64,000 nt of DNA, from contig NZ_BMZN01000005.1 in NCBI RefSeq assembly GCF_014652815.1, positions 64,499 through 128,498 of the forward strand, read 5' to 3'. The notes under the pieces were generated by a model. It made no database searches. It was not told the origin of the DNA and worked only from the letters and a program-made list of their open reading frames with translations. How positions within the stretch are numbered: position 1 is the stretch's first letter; each line of letters starts with the position of its first letter. The position numbers were made by a program, and so were the translations under genes. Source of the DNA: Alcaligenes pakistanensis. GTDB lineage: Bacteria; Pseudomonadota; Gammaproteobacteria; Burkholderiales; Burkholderiaceae_B. Below, piece by piece: positions 27,093 through 37,418 of the stretch.

Positions 27093-27316
27093 GGTGTATC
27101 CAAAAAAATGAGCCGCCAGAAATCGCAGAAAAGCTCCACCCCGGCAGCGCAAACGCTTGGGATCTGGCAACAGAAAATCGTGTTAAGCCCATCATTTCAG
27201 CAAATTCTTTCTGTTGTGTCAATTATTTAGCCCGATATTACGCAACTATATTTGTTAGCCTGTGGATAACTTGGCACAGCTCAGGGTAGAATCGAGGTTT
27301 ACAGAAGTGATGACCG
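27093..27316. promoter_or_regulatory. rpmH-dnaA divergent intergenic region with a DnaA box
   Basis: This 224-base region separates the leftward ribosomal/insertase operon from rightward dnaA. It has an AT-rich stretch (about 27180-27255) and one perfect DnaA box, TGTGGATAA, at 27261-27269, 48 bases before the dnaA start, suitable for dnaA autoregulation. One box is too few to call a replication origin with confidence, although origins often lie in this neighbourhood. Confidence 0.6.
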
Positions 27317-28714
27317 ATGAATGAATTCTGGCAGTCCTGCGTTCAGAAATTGGAGCAGGAGCTTCCCCCCCAACAAATAAGTGCGTGGATACGTCCACTG
27401 GTTCCCCTGGACTTCGACAGCGAAGCCGGGGTGTTGCGCGTTTCTGCTCCTAATCGTTTCAAGCTGGATTGGGTCCGCAAGAATTTCGCCACTCGCATAG
27501 AGGAACTAGCTTCGGATTTCTACGAATGTCCCGTCACCGTTCAGTTTGAGCTGCCTTCAGCCAGTGCGGCACCGCGTCGTGCCCTGGCCGATCGTGCGGC
27601 CCCTGTCTCTGCAGGCAGCCCCGGCAGTGATAGCTTGGCTCCGCTTGCGTCCAACCCGGCAACAGCAGCCGTGGTGGATGCGGTGCCGGATCGCTCGCGC
27701 TTGAATGCCGAACTGACTTTCGATAATTTCGTAACGGGTAAGGCCAACCAGCTGGCACGCGCAGCGGCCTTGCAAGTGGCTGAAAATCCCGGTGTCTCTT
27801 ATAACCCACTCTTCCTGTATGGCGGCGTGGGTTTGGGCAAGACCCACCTGATTCACGCGATTGGCAATGCGCTGGTCGCCAATGGTAATGGTGTGCGGGT
27901 TCGTTATGTCCATGCCGACCAATACGTGTCGGATGTGGTCAAGGCTTACCAGCGCAAAGCGTTTGACGAGTTCAAGCGCTACTACCATTCGCTGGACTTG
28001 TTGCTGATTGACGATATTCAGTTTTTCGCTGGCAAGAACCGCACGCAGGAAGAGTTTTTCTACGCCTTTGAAGCGATGGTGGCCCAGCGCAAGCAGATCA
28101 TCATTACCTCGGATACGTATCCCAAAGAACTGGCCAATATTGATAGCCGGCTGATCTCGCGCTTTGACTCCGGCCTGACTGTGGCGATTGAACCGCCCGA
28201 ACTGGAAATGCGCGTGGCGATTTTGCTGCGTAAAGCCCAGGCTGAAGGCATTGCCATGCCTGAGGAAGTGGCCTTCTTTATTGCCAAGCATCTGCGCAGC
28301 AACGTGCGCGAGTTGGAAGGGGCCTTGCGCAAGGTCTCGGCCTACGCCCGTTTTCATGGCCGCGATGTTTTGACGGTGGAAGTGTGCAAGGATGCACTGA
28401 AGGATTTGCTGTCGGTCTCCAATGGGCAGATCACAGTGGAAAATATTCAGAAAACCGTGGCTGATTTTTATAAAATCAAAGTCGCGGATATGTATTCCAA
28501 GCGCCGCCCCGCCAATATCGCCATGCCGCGTCAGGTTGCCATGTACCTGGCCAAGGAACTGACCCAAAAGAGTTTGCCGGAAATTGGCGATCTTTTCGGT
28601 GGTAGGGACCACACTACGGTGCTGCACGCGGTGCGCAAAATCTCGGATGCACGCACCAAGCAAGCCGAACTGAATCACGCATTACACGTACTGGAACAAA
28701 CTCTCAAAGGATGA
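27317..28714 (+). CDS. dnaA: Chromosomal replication initiator protein DnaA
   Basis: A 465-residue DnaA: N-terminal DnaB-interacting domain ([13 protein letters not shown]), a variable Ala/Pro/Ser linker (about 80-125), an AAA+ domain with Walker [10 protein letters not shown] and Walker [10 protein letters not shown], and the C-terminal DNA-binding domain with the [11 protein letters not shown] signature. It opens the origin and represses its own gene through boxes such as the one at 27261. It overlaps or abuts dnaN. Confidence 0.98.
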   Translation: MNEFWQSCVQKLEQELPPQQISAWIRPLVPLDFDSEAGVLRVSAPNRFKLDWVRKNFATRIEELASDFYECPVTVQFELPSASAAPRRALADRAAPVSAGSPGSDSLAPLASNPATAAVVDAVPDRSRLNAELTFDNFVTGKANQLARAAALQVAENPGVSYNPLFLYGGVGLGKTHLIHAIGNALVANGNGVRVRYVHADQYVSDVVKAYQRKAFDEFKRYYHSLDLLLIDDIQFFAGKNRTQEEFFYAFEAMVAQRKQIIITSDTYPKELANIDSRLISRFDSGLTVAIEPPELEMRVAILLRKAQAEGIAMPEEVAFFIAKHLRSNVRELEGALRKVSAYARFHGRDVLTVEVCKDALKDLLSVSNGQITVENIQKTVADFYKIKVADMYSKRRPANIAMPRQVAMYLAKELTQKSLPEIGDLFGGRDHTTVLHAVRKISDARTKQAELNHALHVLEQTLKG

Positions 28715-28716
28715 CC

Positions 28717-29826
28717 ATGCAACTCGTTCAAGCGACCCGCGACGCATTGCTAAAGCCCTTATCCACAGTTGTTGGCATTGTGGAGCGCCGCCATACTTTG
28801 CCGATTCTGGCCAACATCCTGCTGCGTAAAAACGGCTCTGATGTCTCTTTCCTGGCCACTGACCTGGAAGTGCAGATCACCACCAACGCCGATTTTGGCG
28901 TCAGTGACGATAATGCGGCTACGACTGTTGCGGCGCGCAAGCTGCTCGACATTCTGAAAGCTCTGCCTGATTTTGGCGATGTGCGCCTGGGCCTGGACAG
29001 CGGCAAGCTGACCATCCAGTCTGGCAAGAGTCGTTTTCAGCTGCAGACTTTGGAAGCCGCTGACTTTCCAGTGCTGAGTATGCCCGAGCAGTGGGACGTG
29101 TCTTTGAGCCTGCCCCAGCGCACGCTCAAGCACCTGTTCAATACCGTGCACTTTGCCATGGCCCAGCAAGACATCCGCTACTACCTGAACGGTATGTTGC
29201 TGGTGTTTGAGCCCGGCCTGGTACGTACGGTTACCACCGATGGCCACCGCCTGGCGCATAATGCCACCGCGATTGACGGGGTGCAGGAACGTCACGACAT
29301 CATCGTGCCGCGCAAGACTGTGCTGGAAATGCAGCGTCTGCTAGGCGATACCGATGAACTGGTCAACATTGATGTGTCCAGTCGTCAGATTCGTTTCCGC
29401 TTTGGCGATGTGGAGCTGGTCTCCAAGTTGGTGGAAGGCAAGTTCCCGGACTTTGCCCGCGTGATCCCTTCCAACTACACCCGCCACTTCGATGTCAGCC
29501 GTGAAGTGCTGCAGGGCAGCTTGCAACGTGCTGCTATTTTGACCACCGACAAACTGCGTGGCGTGCGACTGCAACTGTCGCAGAACCAGCTGAAGATTTC
29601 TGCTTCCAACGCTGAACAGGAAGAAGCAGTCGAAGAGCTGGATATTGATTATGAACACGAAAGTCTGGACGTTGGCTTTAACGTCAGCTACTTGCTTGAT
29701 GTGTTGGCCAGCATCAAGGACGAAACTGTCCGCTGGTCTGTGCAGCCCGATGCCAACGCTTCTGTGTTGATGACGCTGCCTGAGCAAGAAGAGTTCAAGT
29801 ACGTGGTCATGCCGATGCGCATCTAA
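28717..29826 (+). CDS. dnaN: DNA polymerase III sliding clamp, beta subunit
   Basis: A 369-residue clamp with three repeated domains and the hallmark ERRHTLPILAN near residue 24, TDGHRLA in the middle domain and the terminal YVVMPMRI. The start at 28717 is preferred because MQLV matches the family start and AAGGA lies six bases upstream; an ATG at 28711 overlapping the dnaA stop would add two residues. Confidence 0.97.
   Translation: MQLVQATRDALLKPLSTVVGIVERRHTLPILANILLRKNGSDVSFLATDLEVQITTNADFGVSDDNAATTVAARKLLDILKALPDFGDVRLGLDSGKLTIQSGKSRFQLQTLEAADFPVLSMPEQWDVSLSLPQRTLKHLFNTVHFAMAQQDIRYYLNGMLLVFEPGLVRTVTTDGHRLAHNATAIDGVQERHDIIVPRKTVLEMQRLLGDTDELVNIDVSSRQIRFRFGDVELVSKLVEGKFPDFARVIPSNYTRHFDVSREVLQGSLQRAAILTTDKLRGVRLQLSQNQLKISASNAEQEEAVEELDIDYEHESLDVGFNVSYLLDVLASIKDETVRWSVQPDANASVLMTLPEQEEFKYVVMPMRI
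28759..28767 (+). promoter_or_regulatory. DnaA box inside dnaN
   Basis: TTATCCACA, a perfect consensus DnaA box, lies within codons 15-17 of dnaN, in the opposite orientation to the box before dnaA. It may be chance or part of regulation. Confidence 0.4.
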
Positions 29827-29842
29827 TGCGGCATGTTCGACA

Positions 29843-29865
29843 GGTATGGCCCGCCGGGCCATACC
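29843..29865 (+). promoter_or_regulatory. Hairpin between dnaN and gyrB
   Basis: A perfect ten-base-pair stem with a three-base loop (GGTATGGCCC gcc GGGCCATACC) lies between the dnaN stop and gyrB start. There is no T run, so it is more likely an RNA processing or attenuation structure than a full terminator. Confidence 0.55.
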
Positions 29866-29872
29866 CGCTTGA

Positions 29873-32358
<2,486 letters not shown>

Positions 32359-32359
<1 letters not shown>

Positions 32360-32363
32360 TGAG
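32359..32363. repeat. Left copy of target-site duplication ATGAG
   Basis: ATGAG here, which includes the last A of the gyrB stop codon, recurs at 42826-42830 on the other side of the transposon. Five bases is the usual Tn7-family duplication. Confidence 0.75.
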
Positions 32364-32411
32364 TGTTGGTTTTGAGAATAGTTGGCCAAAAGTCGTGAGA
32401 TAAGTTGGCCA
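32364..32411 (+). repeat. Transposon left end with two TnsB-type sites
   Basis: The terminal TGTTG is followed by two copies of a 13-base motif ending AGTTGGCCA at 32376-32388 and 32399-32411, 23 bases apart. They match, in opposite orientation, the motifs at the right end, as TnsB sites do. Confidence 0.75.
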
Positions 32412-32424
32412 GTGTTCTGGAAGT

Positions 32425-32460
32425 AAAAAAGCGGTCTACTTTTTAGTGGCCGCTTTTTTT
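32425..32460 (+). terminator. gyrB-type terminator copy inside the transposon left end
   Basis: A run of A, then GCGG-T-CTAC, a loop, GTGGCCGC and seven T make an intact Rho-independent terminator about 65 bases after gyrB. About 40 bases around it differ at only a few positions from the sequence at 42888-42930, beyond the right end of the transposon. Confidence 0.85.
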
Positions 32461-32578
32461 GAGAGTTGTATTTTATTTGCGAGAAATTTTGATTTTGCAA
32501 ATGGTGGTTGGTCGTTGCAGGGGGCAATAGCAGTTACGAGAGCCCGAAAATAGCAAAAATAATATTGCAGGGGGAGTC

Positions 32579-33658
32579 ATGTCAACAAAGCAAAAGACAG
32601 GTCGTACGCGGCCAAGCAATCGACTTGTTGCTAAGGGTGGTGTTATCGAGCCATCATCGCAGGTGCTTCTCTTCAATCCTGACCAGTGGGAAGAGTTCAT
32701 TTTGGCCGCTACTCGACAACGTACCTTGTCGAACGGAGCTCAGTATGCTTTTGTGAAGCGCCTTGGTGGTGCCGGTGATGGTGGTCGAGATGTTGAGGCG
32801 CGTTTTGTTTCGGACCTCAAGCGAGATGAGTGGGACCTTTATCAAGCAAAACACTACAAGAGTGGCTTGACGAAAAGTGACGCATACCCTGAGATGGCTA
32901 AGTTCTTTAAACAGTTGGCGCTGAAAACATATCCTCGCCCCAAGACCTACTATATATGCTGTCCTAGAGCCATCGGTAATGAACTTCACAATGCAATGTC
33001 CGCTGGTGCTGAGCCTTTTAAGGCTGCGTTTGTTACTGCTTGGCAGAACGAAACTCATGGAATGACAGGACGAGCTGCGGAGCTCACGCCGGAGGTCATG
33101 GCTGCTATCAATGATTTCGATTTTGGAAGATTTGTTGAGTGCCAAGTCAATGAACTCCTAACGTGGCACAAGCGCGACCAGGCTGCTCACAACGAGCTTT
33201 TTGGTATTGTCGCTGAGCGTAAAGATGATGACGAGGTCCCAGCTACGCCTGCCTCACATGAGGGTACCTATATCGAAGAGCTCATGAAGGTTTATACCGA
33301 GCATCAGCAGTCCCCAGTAACATTGAGTGATATGGATACTGGTGATTACGCAGAGCATTTTATGGCGCAGCGCCAAGTATTTTATTGTGCTGAAGGCCTT
33401 CAGCGATTTAGTCGAGACATTTATCCGGATGAGCCTGAATTCGAAAAACTGCTCAAAATGGTGCACGATGGAATACGTCCAACGGTTGCTCAACTGAAGC
33501 TCAAGTCGGGCATGGATAGACTTGATGCTGCCGTGGATAAGGCATCCTCTTTACAAGTTCACGAGAGTCGCCTATCGCCTCAACTACGCGGTGGTGACCT
33601 TCCTGGAACCTGCCACCATCTTGTAAACAATGGCAAGCTCACATGGGTCAAAAAATGA
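32579..33658 (+). CDS. ABC-3C-like effector component with restriction-endonuclease-type domain
   Basis: A 359-residue protein. The N-terminal half looks like a PD-(D/E)xK nuclease of the Mrr kind: Glu38/39, then GGAGDGGRDVEA with Asp71 and QAK at 89-91. The C-terminal 120 residues end in a CHHL...GKLTW segment resembling the C-terminal domain of ABC-three-component system effectors. Good ribosome site (GGGGGAG) before ATG 32579. It is followed by a small protein and a Rad50-like ATPase, the usual three-part order. Such systems are thought to act in anti-phage or anti-plasmid defence; nuclease activity is inferred from motifs. Confidence 0.7.
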   Translation: MSTKQKTGRTRPSNRLVAKGGVIEPSSQVLLFNPDQWEEFILAATRQRTLSNGAQYAFVKRLGGAGDGGRDVEARFVSDLKRDEWDLYQAKHYKSGLTKSDAYPEMAKFFKQLALKTYPRPKTYYICCPRAIGNELHNAMSAGAEPFKAAFVTAWQNETHGMTGRAAELTPEVMAAINDFDFGRFVECQVNELLTWHKRDQAAHNELFGIVAERKDDDEVPATPASHEGTYIEELMKVYTEHQQSPVTLSDMDTGDYAEHFMAQRQVFYCAEGLQRFSRDIYPDEPEFEKLLKMVHDGIRPTVAQLKLKSGMDRLDAAVDKASSLQVHESRLSPQLRGGDLPGTCHHLVNNGKLTWVKK

Positions 33659-34131
33659 AGAAGAAATTTAGGGACATCGAAACTTTCAACTCGCCATTTG
33701 AGCTTGGCGTTCGGATGGTCTATCTGCTCAACTCATTTCAGCCGATGGGTGCAGACCTTCAGAAGCTAGTGCTACTTGACTATGCCATTGTTTACTCTGA
33801 TGACCTCGGCGGGCCGGTTAGTCTGCATACGCCTGTTCCCTACCGAGGTGGCGAGTACTTGAGTCGTCGTGACATTATTGCGCAGGGCTTATATCTCATG
33901 AGTACTCGTGGCTTGGTAGATGCTGAGATGGACGAGACAGGCATTACTTATTTCGCTGGTGATGCCGCTAGGGCGATGGTTGGTGCACTTACATCACCCT
34001 ACTTACGTGAGCTGGAAATGCGTTGCGAATGGGCGGCGACTAAATTCGCAAAACTCGATTCGCTGCAGATGACGGAGATGTTCGCACAACAAGGCCATCT
34101 CTGGGGTGCTGAGTTTGAGGGGATGGTGTGA
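33655..34131 (+). CDS. ABC-3C-like middle component
   Basis: A 158-residue protein with no catalytic motif; it shows a winged-helix-like middle (RRDIIAQGLYLMSTRGLVDAEMDETGITYFAGD, in two parts) and an opening IETFNSPFELGVRMVYLLN typical of the small middle component of ABC-three-component systems, which links the ATPase to the effector. ATGA overlap with the effector gene (ATG 33655); an ATG at 33643 is also possible. Four bases separate it from the ATPase gene. Confidence 0.65.
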   Translation: MKKKFRDIETFNSPFELGVRMVYLLNSFQPMGADLQKLVLLDYAIVYSDDLGGPVSLHTPVPYRGGEYLSRRDIIAQGLYLMSTRGLVDAEMDETGITYFAGDAARAMVGALTSPYLRELEMRCEWAATKFAKLDSLQMTEMFAQQGHLWGAEFEGMV

Positions 34132-34135
34132 GGCA

Positions 34136-35977
34136 ATGGCAATAACACTGCAAAAACTTTCTGTAAAAGGACCTGCTGTTGTTCCGGCAGAGGTATCGTT
34201 TAATCCTGTTCGAACGCTTATTCTAGGACCTAGCGACACAGGCAAGTCGCACATATATGACTGTCTCTGGTTCTTGCTAGGAGGTACCACTGCACTTGAG
34301 CAGTTTCCTGAGTCGAGTGGGTATGATTCGCTCGAGCTACTATTCACCGATGGCGAGCAAGAGTATATGGTTCGCAAGGGAATGGCTGGTGGCATCGGTA
34401 AAGTTTTCGTCCGTATATATGAGTGCGGGGATAGCGAAGATAAGACGAGTTCTTGGGAGCCAGTTGAGCAAGATTTGGGCCAGCTTTTGGTCAAGCTGTC
34501 TGGGGCTGCGGGGAAATTGATTCTTCATAACCGTAGCAAGAAGGGGCCAGTTACGGGGGATGACCTGCGACACTGGACGTTGCTGTCCCAAACTAGCATG
34601 ATTGCTAAAGAGCTTGCTAGTGGACCAAAACGAGACTCTCCAAAGCGTCTTGCATCCTTTTCGCTTTTTTTGTCCGGTCTTGATGACTCCGCTATTGAGA
34701 CCTACCTGAGCCCTTCAGAGAAGGACAATATTGAGGGCCAGCTCAAAACAGCACAGGAAAGTTTGGAGCGTACAGCCGCAGGTATACCTGTCGAAGCTGA
34801 CCGTATCGCAACTGCTGAGGCGCTTGGTCGAGTCGATGACGGCTTAGATAGACTTTCTACTCAACATGAGGCACGGTCCTCGGTGTTACGGGAGCTCCGA
34901 CAGCGGATTTCAGTCGAGGGAAACCTGCTCAGTGAAGCGTCGACTCGCTTGGCCAGTGCTACCTCCATAAAAGAACGCTTCTTATTATTGGAGCAGAAAT
35001 ACTCTAGTGACATAGAGCGTTTGGGCGCAACCGCCGAAGGTATCGCATTTTTCGAAATACTGTCGGAGATACCTTGCCCGCTTTGCGATACGCCGGTCAA
35101 ACAGCATATTAATCCTGCTGATTTGGGCTCTAATGCGCCCAAGAAGTACCGCGCAGCCATCGCTGCCGAAGTCGACAAGATTCGTACGCTGCGTGCAGGA
35201 TTACAGTGCTCTGTTCTGTATGAGACGGAGCGTATAGAGAGTGCGGCAGCAGACGTTCAGAGACTTTCCAAGTCTTTGGAGAGTCTCGAACGAGAGGAAG
35301 CCGCAGTTCTTGTCACCGCAGGGGGTGAGTTCAATGTCGACCCACGTCAACTAGCGGAGCAGCATACATACCTGTCGTCGCTTCTGGGAGCTTTCGACGA
35401 AGTCGAGCGTTTGAATCAGGAAATTAAGCGGCTAACGGAAGCTAAGAAGCAGAAGAGAACGCCCCTGAAGCGAAACATAGGCTCGAATGGCGATGAGGTC
35501 GGAAAGTATGCTCACAAGATTCTCGACGCGTGGGGCTTTACTTCGATTCAATCCGTTCATGTTGATGCGGAGTCTGGTGACTTGATGCTCGATGGTCGCC
35601 GCCGAATTAGTTACGGTGCAGGCAAGCGAGGTATCTTCAGGTCTGCTTTCTCCATTGCTTTGATGAAGCATGCGCTTGAGAACGGATTTCCTCATTTGGG
35701 AACCGTTGTTCTTGATTCGCCGCTGAAAGCCTATGCCCAGAAGGTGTCGGACGATACTGACCGCGATATTCCTCTGGCAACCGTGAACGAGTGCTTTTAC
35801 TCTTGGCTTTCAAAATGGTCAGGCCCTGGGCAAATAATAGTACTCGAAAACGAGCAAGCCTCTCCAGAGGTTATTGAGATTCTCAAAGCTACCATATTCA
35901 CGGATGACTACTCAGTGGGTCGGCAAGGGTTTTATCCGCCAAGACCTGGTATTGGACATGCGCCTAAACATGGTTAA
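34136..35977 (+). CDS. Rad50/SMC-like ATPase, ABC-3C ATPase component
   Basis: A 613-residue ATPase with N-terminal Walker A GPSDTGKS (about 31-38), a long coiled coil (about 200-450) interrupted by a zinc-hook-like CPLC near residue 318, and a C-terminal half with SYGAGKRGIFRSAFSIALM and Walker B TVVLDSPL near residue 525. This split-ATPase layout is that of SMC/Rad50-type proteins. As third gene of the trio it would power the defence complex. DUF3732-like proteins are of this type. The domain order is seen; the role is inferred. Confidence 0.75.
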   Translation: MAITLQKLSVKGPAVVPAEVSFNPVRTLILGPSDTGKSHIYDCLWFLLGGTTALEQFPESSGYDSLELLFTDGEQEYMVRKGMAGGIGKVFVRIYECGDSEDKTSSWEPVEQDLGQLLVKLSGAAGKLILHNRSKKGPVTGDDLRHWTLLSQTSMIAKELASGPKRDSPKRLASFSLFLSGLDDSAIETYLSPSEKDNIEGQLKTAQESLERTAAGIPVEADRIATAEALGRVDDGLDRLSTQHEARSSVLRELRQRISVEGNLLSEASTRLASATSIKERFLLLEQKYSSDIERLGATAEGIAFFEILSEIPCPLCDTPVKQHINPADLGSNAPKKYRAAIAAEVDKIRTLRAGLQCSVLYETERIESAAADVQRLSKSLESLEREEAAVLVTAGGEFNVDPRQLAEQHTYLSSLLGAFDEVERLNQEIKRLTEAKKQKRTPLKRNIGSNGDEVGKYAHKILDAWGFTSIQSVHVDAESGDLMLDGRRRISYGAGKRGIFRSAFSIALMKHALENGFPHLGTVVLDSPLKAYAQKVSDDTDRDIPLATVNECFYSWLSKWSGPGQIIVLENEQASPEVIEILKATIFTDDYSVGRQGFYPPRPGIGHAPKHG

Positions 35978-36249
35978 GAAAAGTGAGCGACAGAGCATCT
36001 AAGGATGGTTTTGGCTTCGATGACGTTGTACCGTCTTTGGTTTTAGATGTAGTGAAGACGTTACATGTTTAGCTCAGAAGATACAGACTAAGAGGCCGCT
36101 CTTGCCTATTTCGTAATTGTTGGATAACTTAAACATTAAGTAGTTTAAGCAGGTAATTGATTTTACTGACTATTTTCACAGTATTTTCCCGCCGTTCTGG
36201 GAGGTTGCCCTATTTATGAGAGGGTACTGAACAGGACGGGAGGGACAAA
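35978..36249. other. Spacer between cargo and transposition operon
   Basis: About 270 non-coding bases. CTTAAAC (36128-36134) and GTTTAAG (36143-36149) form an inverted repeat with an eight-base spacer, a possible operator. No clear terminator for the cargo is visible. The promoter of the transposition genes is probably in the last 100 bases. Confidence 0.4.
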
Positions 36250-36576
36250 ATGCTGTCGAAACACGTCGTTGAGGTAGTCAATTCAGAGGCTTGCGCTATG
36301 TCGCAGGTCTTGACGCTTGCACAGTGCTGTGAATATTCTCAGTGCTCCGTGTTGTCTACTCCCCTGCCCCGTCTATGTTTATCTGAGCTGACTCAGATAA
36401 CGCTCCTAAATCCACAATTTCAAAAATCCACCGTCAAAAAAGCGACCTTTTTCACTATACGTGCCTCGAGTAATATTTTTATCGAGGTTAGTGTGTCGTA
36501 TTCGTGTGGGAAATCACCCGTCGTAGGGAATAAGTCAGAGCACCGTGCAAATGCCATGGGAGGTACCCCATGGTGA
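36250..36576 (+). CDS. Possible small transposon protein of unknown function
   Basis: A 108-residue frame with a good ribosome site (GGGAGGGA) before ATG 36250, overlapping the tnsA start by seven bases. The product is Ser- and Cys-rich and shows no domain I recognise; it does not look like a helix-turn-helix regulator. It could be a translated leader that couples tnsA expression. Whether it is a real protein is uncertain. Confidence 0.3.
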   Translation: MLSKHVVEVVNSEACAMSQVLTLAQCCEYSQCSVLSTPLPRLCLSELTQITLLNPQFQKSTVKKATFFTIRASSNIFIEVSVSYSCGKSPVVGNKSEHRANAMGGTPW

Positions 36577-37418
36577 ATAAACTACATATCGACCCGTTGG
36601 GCGCTACGCGTCAGCTGGGTAAACGCGGTGCATTGAAGCAAGCTACCTTTCTCCAGCTTAAGAAGAATCCAGAGCTGTTATCTGTAGAGAGTTCCTTTGA
36701 GGTTCTGCTGGCTAAGCTGGCAGACCTGTCTAATGCCGTCACACAGATTGATTACCAGCCGTTCACGGTAGATGTCGTGAACGAGCGGATGCTGCTCAAT
36801 CACGCCCAGCTGCAAACTCACCGCCAGAAACTCAAAGAGTCAGGGATGGAGGGTGTGTTCTATACGCCGGATTTGCGCTTTCGGTGGCGAACGCCGAAGG
36901 GCAATGTTGATGAGGTGATAGAAGCCAAAGATGTGAACTGGGTGCCGTCGTTGGGGGATGAGTACACCGAGAAGCTGCTGCACACGCGTGCGCTCCTGGC
37001 GCAACGCGGGATTCAGTTTGGCTTATATGCGGCAGGCGTTACAGAGCTGTATCTGTGGGCTCTGGTGTCGAACGTGAACAAGCTTCATGCACTGATGCTG
37101 CGTCGTAAAGATGCGATGAACACCCTAAGCCCTGACTACCTTCAGTATCTCGAGCACCGGGATGCGTTGTTGGCGTGTGTGAAAGCAGAGCCTGCAATCA
37201 GTCTTGCACAGCTGGCCAAGCGGTTTGAAATGACGCTTTGGGCGACTTGGCATTTGTTGATTGATGAGCTGGTGAGTGTTGACTTGTGGTGTGCTCCGTT
37301 GGGGCCTCAAACTACGGTGGTGGATGCGGGGAATGCACCAGAGGAGCCAGCGCTATTTAGGCGCTCCATGCTTGCCATGAGAAACACCTCTTGGGAGGTG
37401 TTATGCAAGGACAACTGA
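36570..37418 (+). CDS. tnsA: Transposase endonuclease subunit TnsA
   Basis: A 282-residue TnsA. The N-terminal nuclease domain shows the restriction-enzyme fold residues: Glu near 44, Asp101 in YTPDLRF and EAK at 118-120. The C-terminal part is the winged-helix domain that contacts TnsC. TnsA cuts the 5' ends of the transposon while TnsB cuts the 3' ends, so a complete TnsA means cut-and-paste movement rather than cointegrates. GGGAGG precedes ATG 36570. The end of the gene contains a hairpin that covers the tnsB ribosome site. Confidence 0.9.
   Translation: MVNKLHIDPLGATRQLGKRGALKQATFLQLKKNPELLSVESSFEVLLAKLADLSNAVTQIDYQPFTVDVVNERMLLNHAQLQTHRQKLKESGMEGVFYTPDLRFRWRTPKGNVDEVIEAKDVNWVPSLGDEYTEKLLHTRALLAQRGIQFGLYAAGVTELYLWALVSNVNKLHALMLRRKDAMNTLSPDYLQYLEHRDALLACVKAEPAISLAQLAKRFEMTLWATWHLLIDELVSVDLWCAPLGPQTTVVDAGNAPEEPALFRRSMLAMRNTSWEVLCKDN
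37383..37402 (+). promoter_or_regulatory. Hairpin masking the tnsB ribosome binding site
   Basis: AACACCTC and GAGGTGTT form a perfect eight-base-pair stem with a TTGG loop, inside the last codons of tnsA. The right arm contains the GGGAGG-type ribosome site of tnsB, whose ATG follows at 37403. Ribosomes finishing tnsA would open it. Confidence 0.65.

Noticed and set aside
27093-27316. Replication origin
   Set aside because: Only one perfect DnaA box and no clear unwinding element with repeats could be seen, so it was kept as a promoter region with a box.
27557-28678. A 373-codon open frame opposite dnaA
   Set aside because: It lies wholly inside dnaA and has no support of its own.
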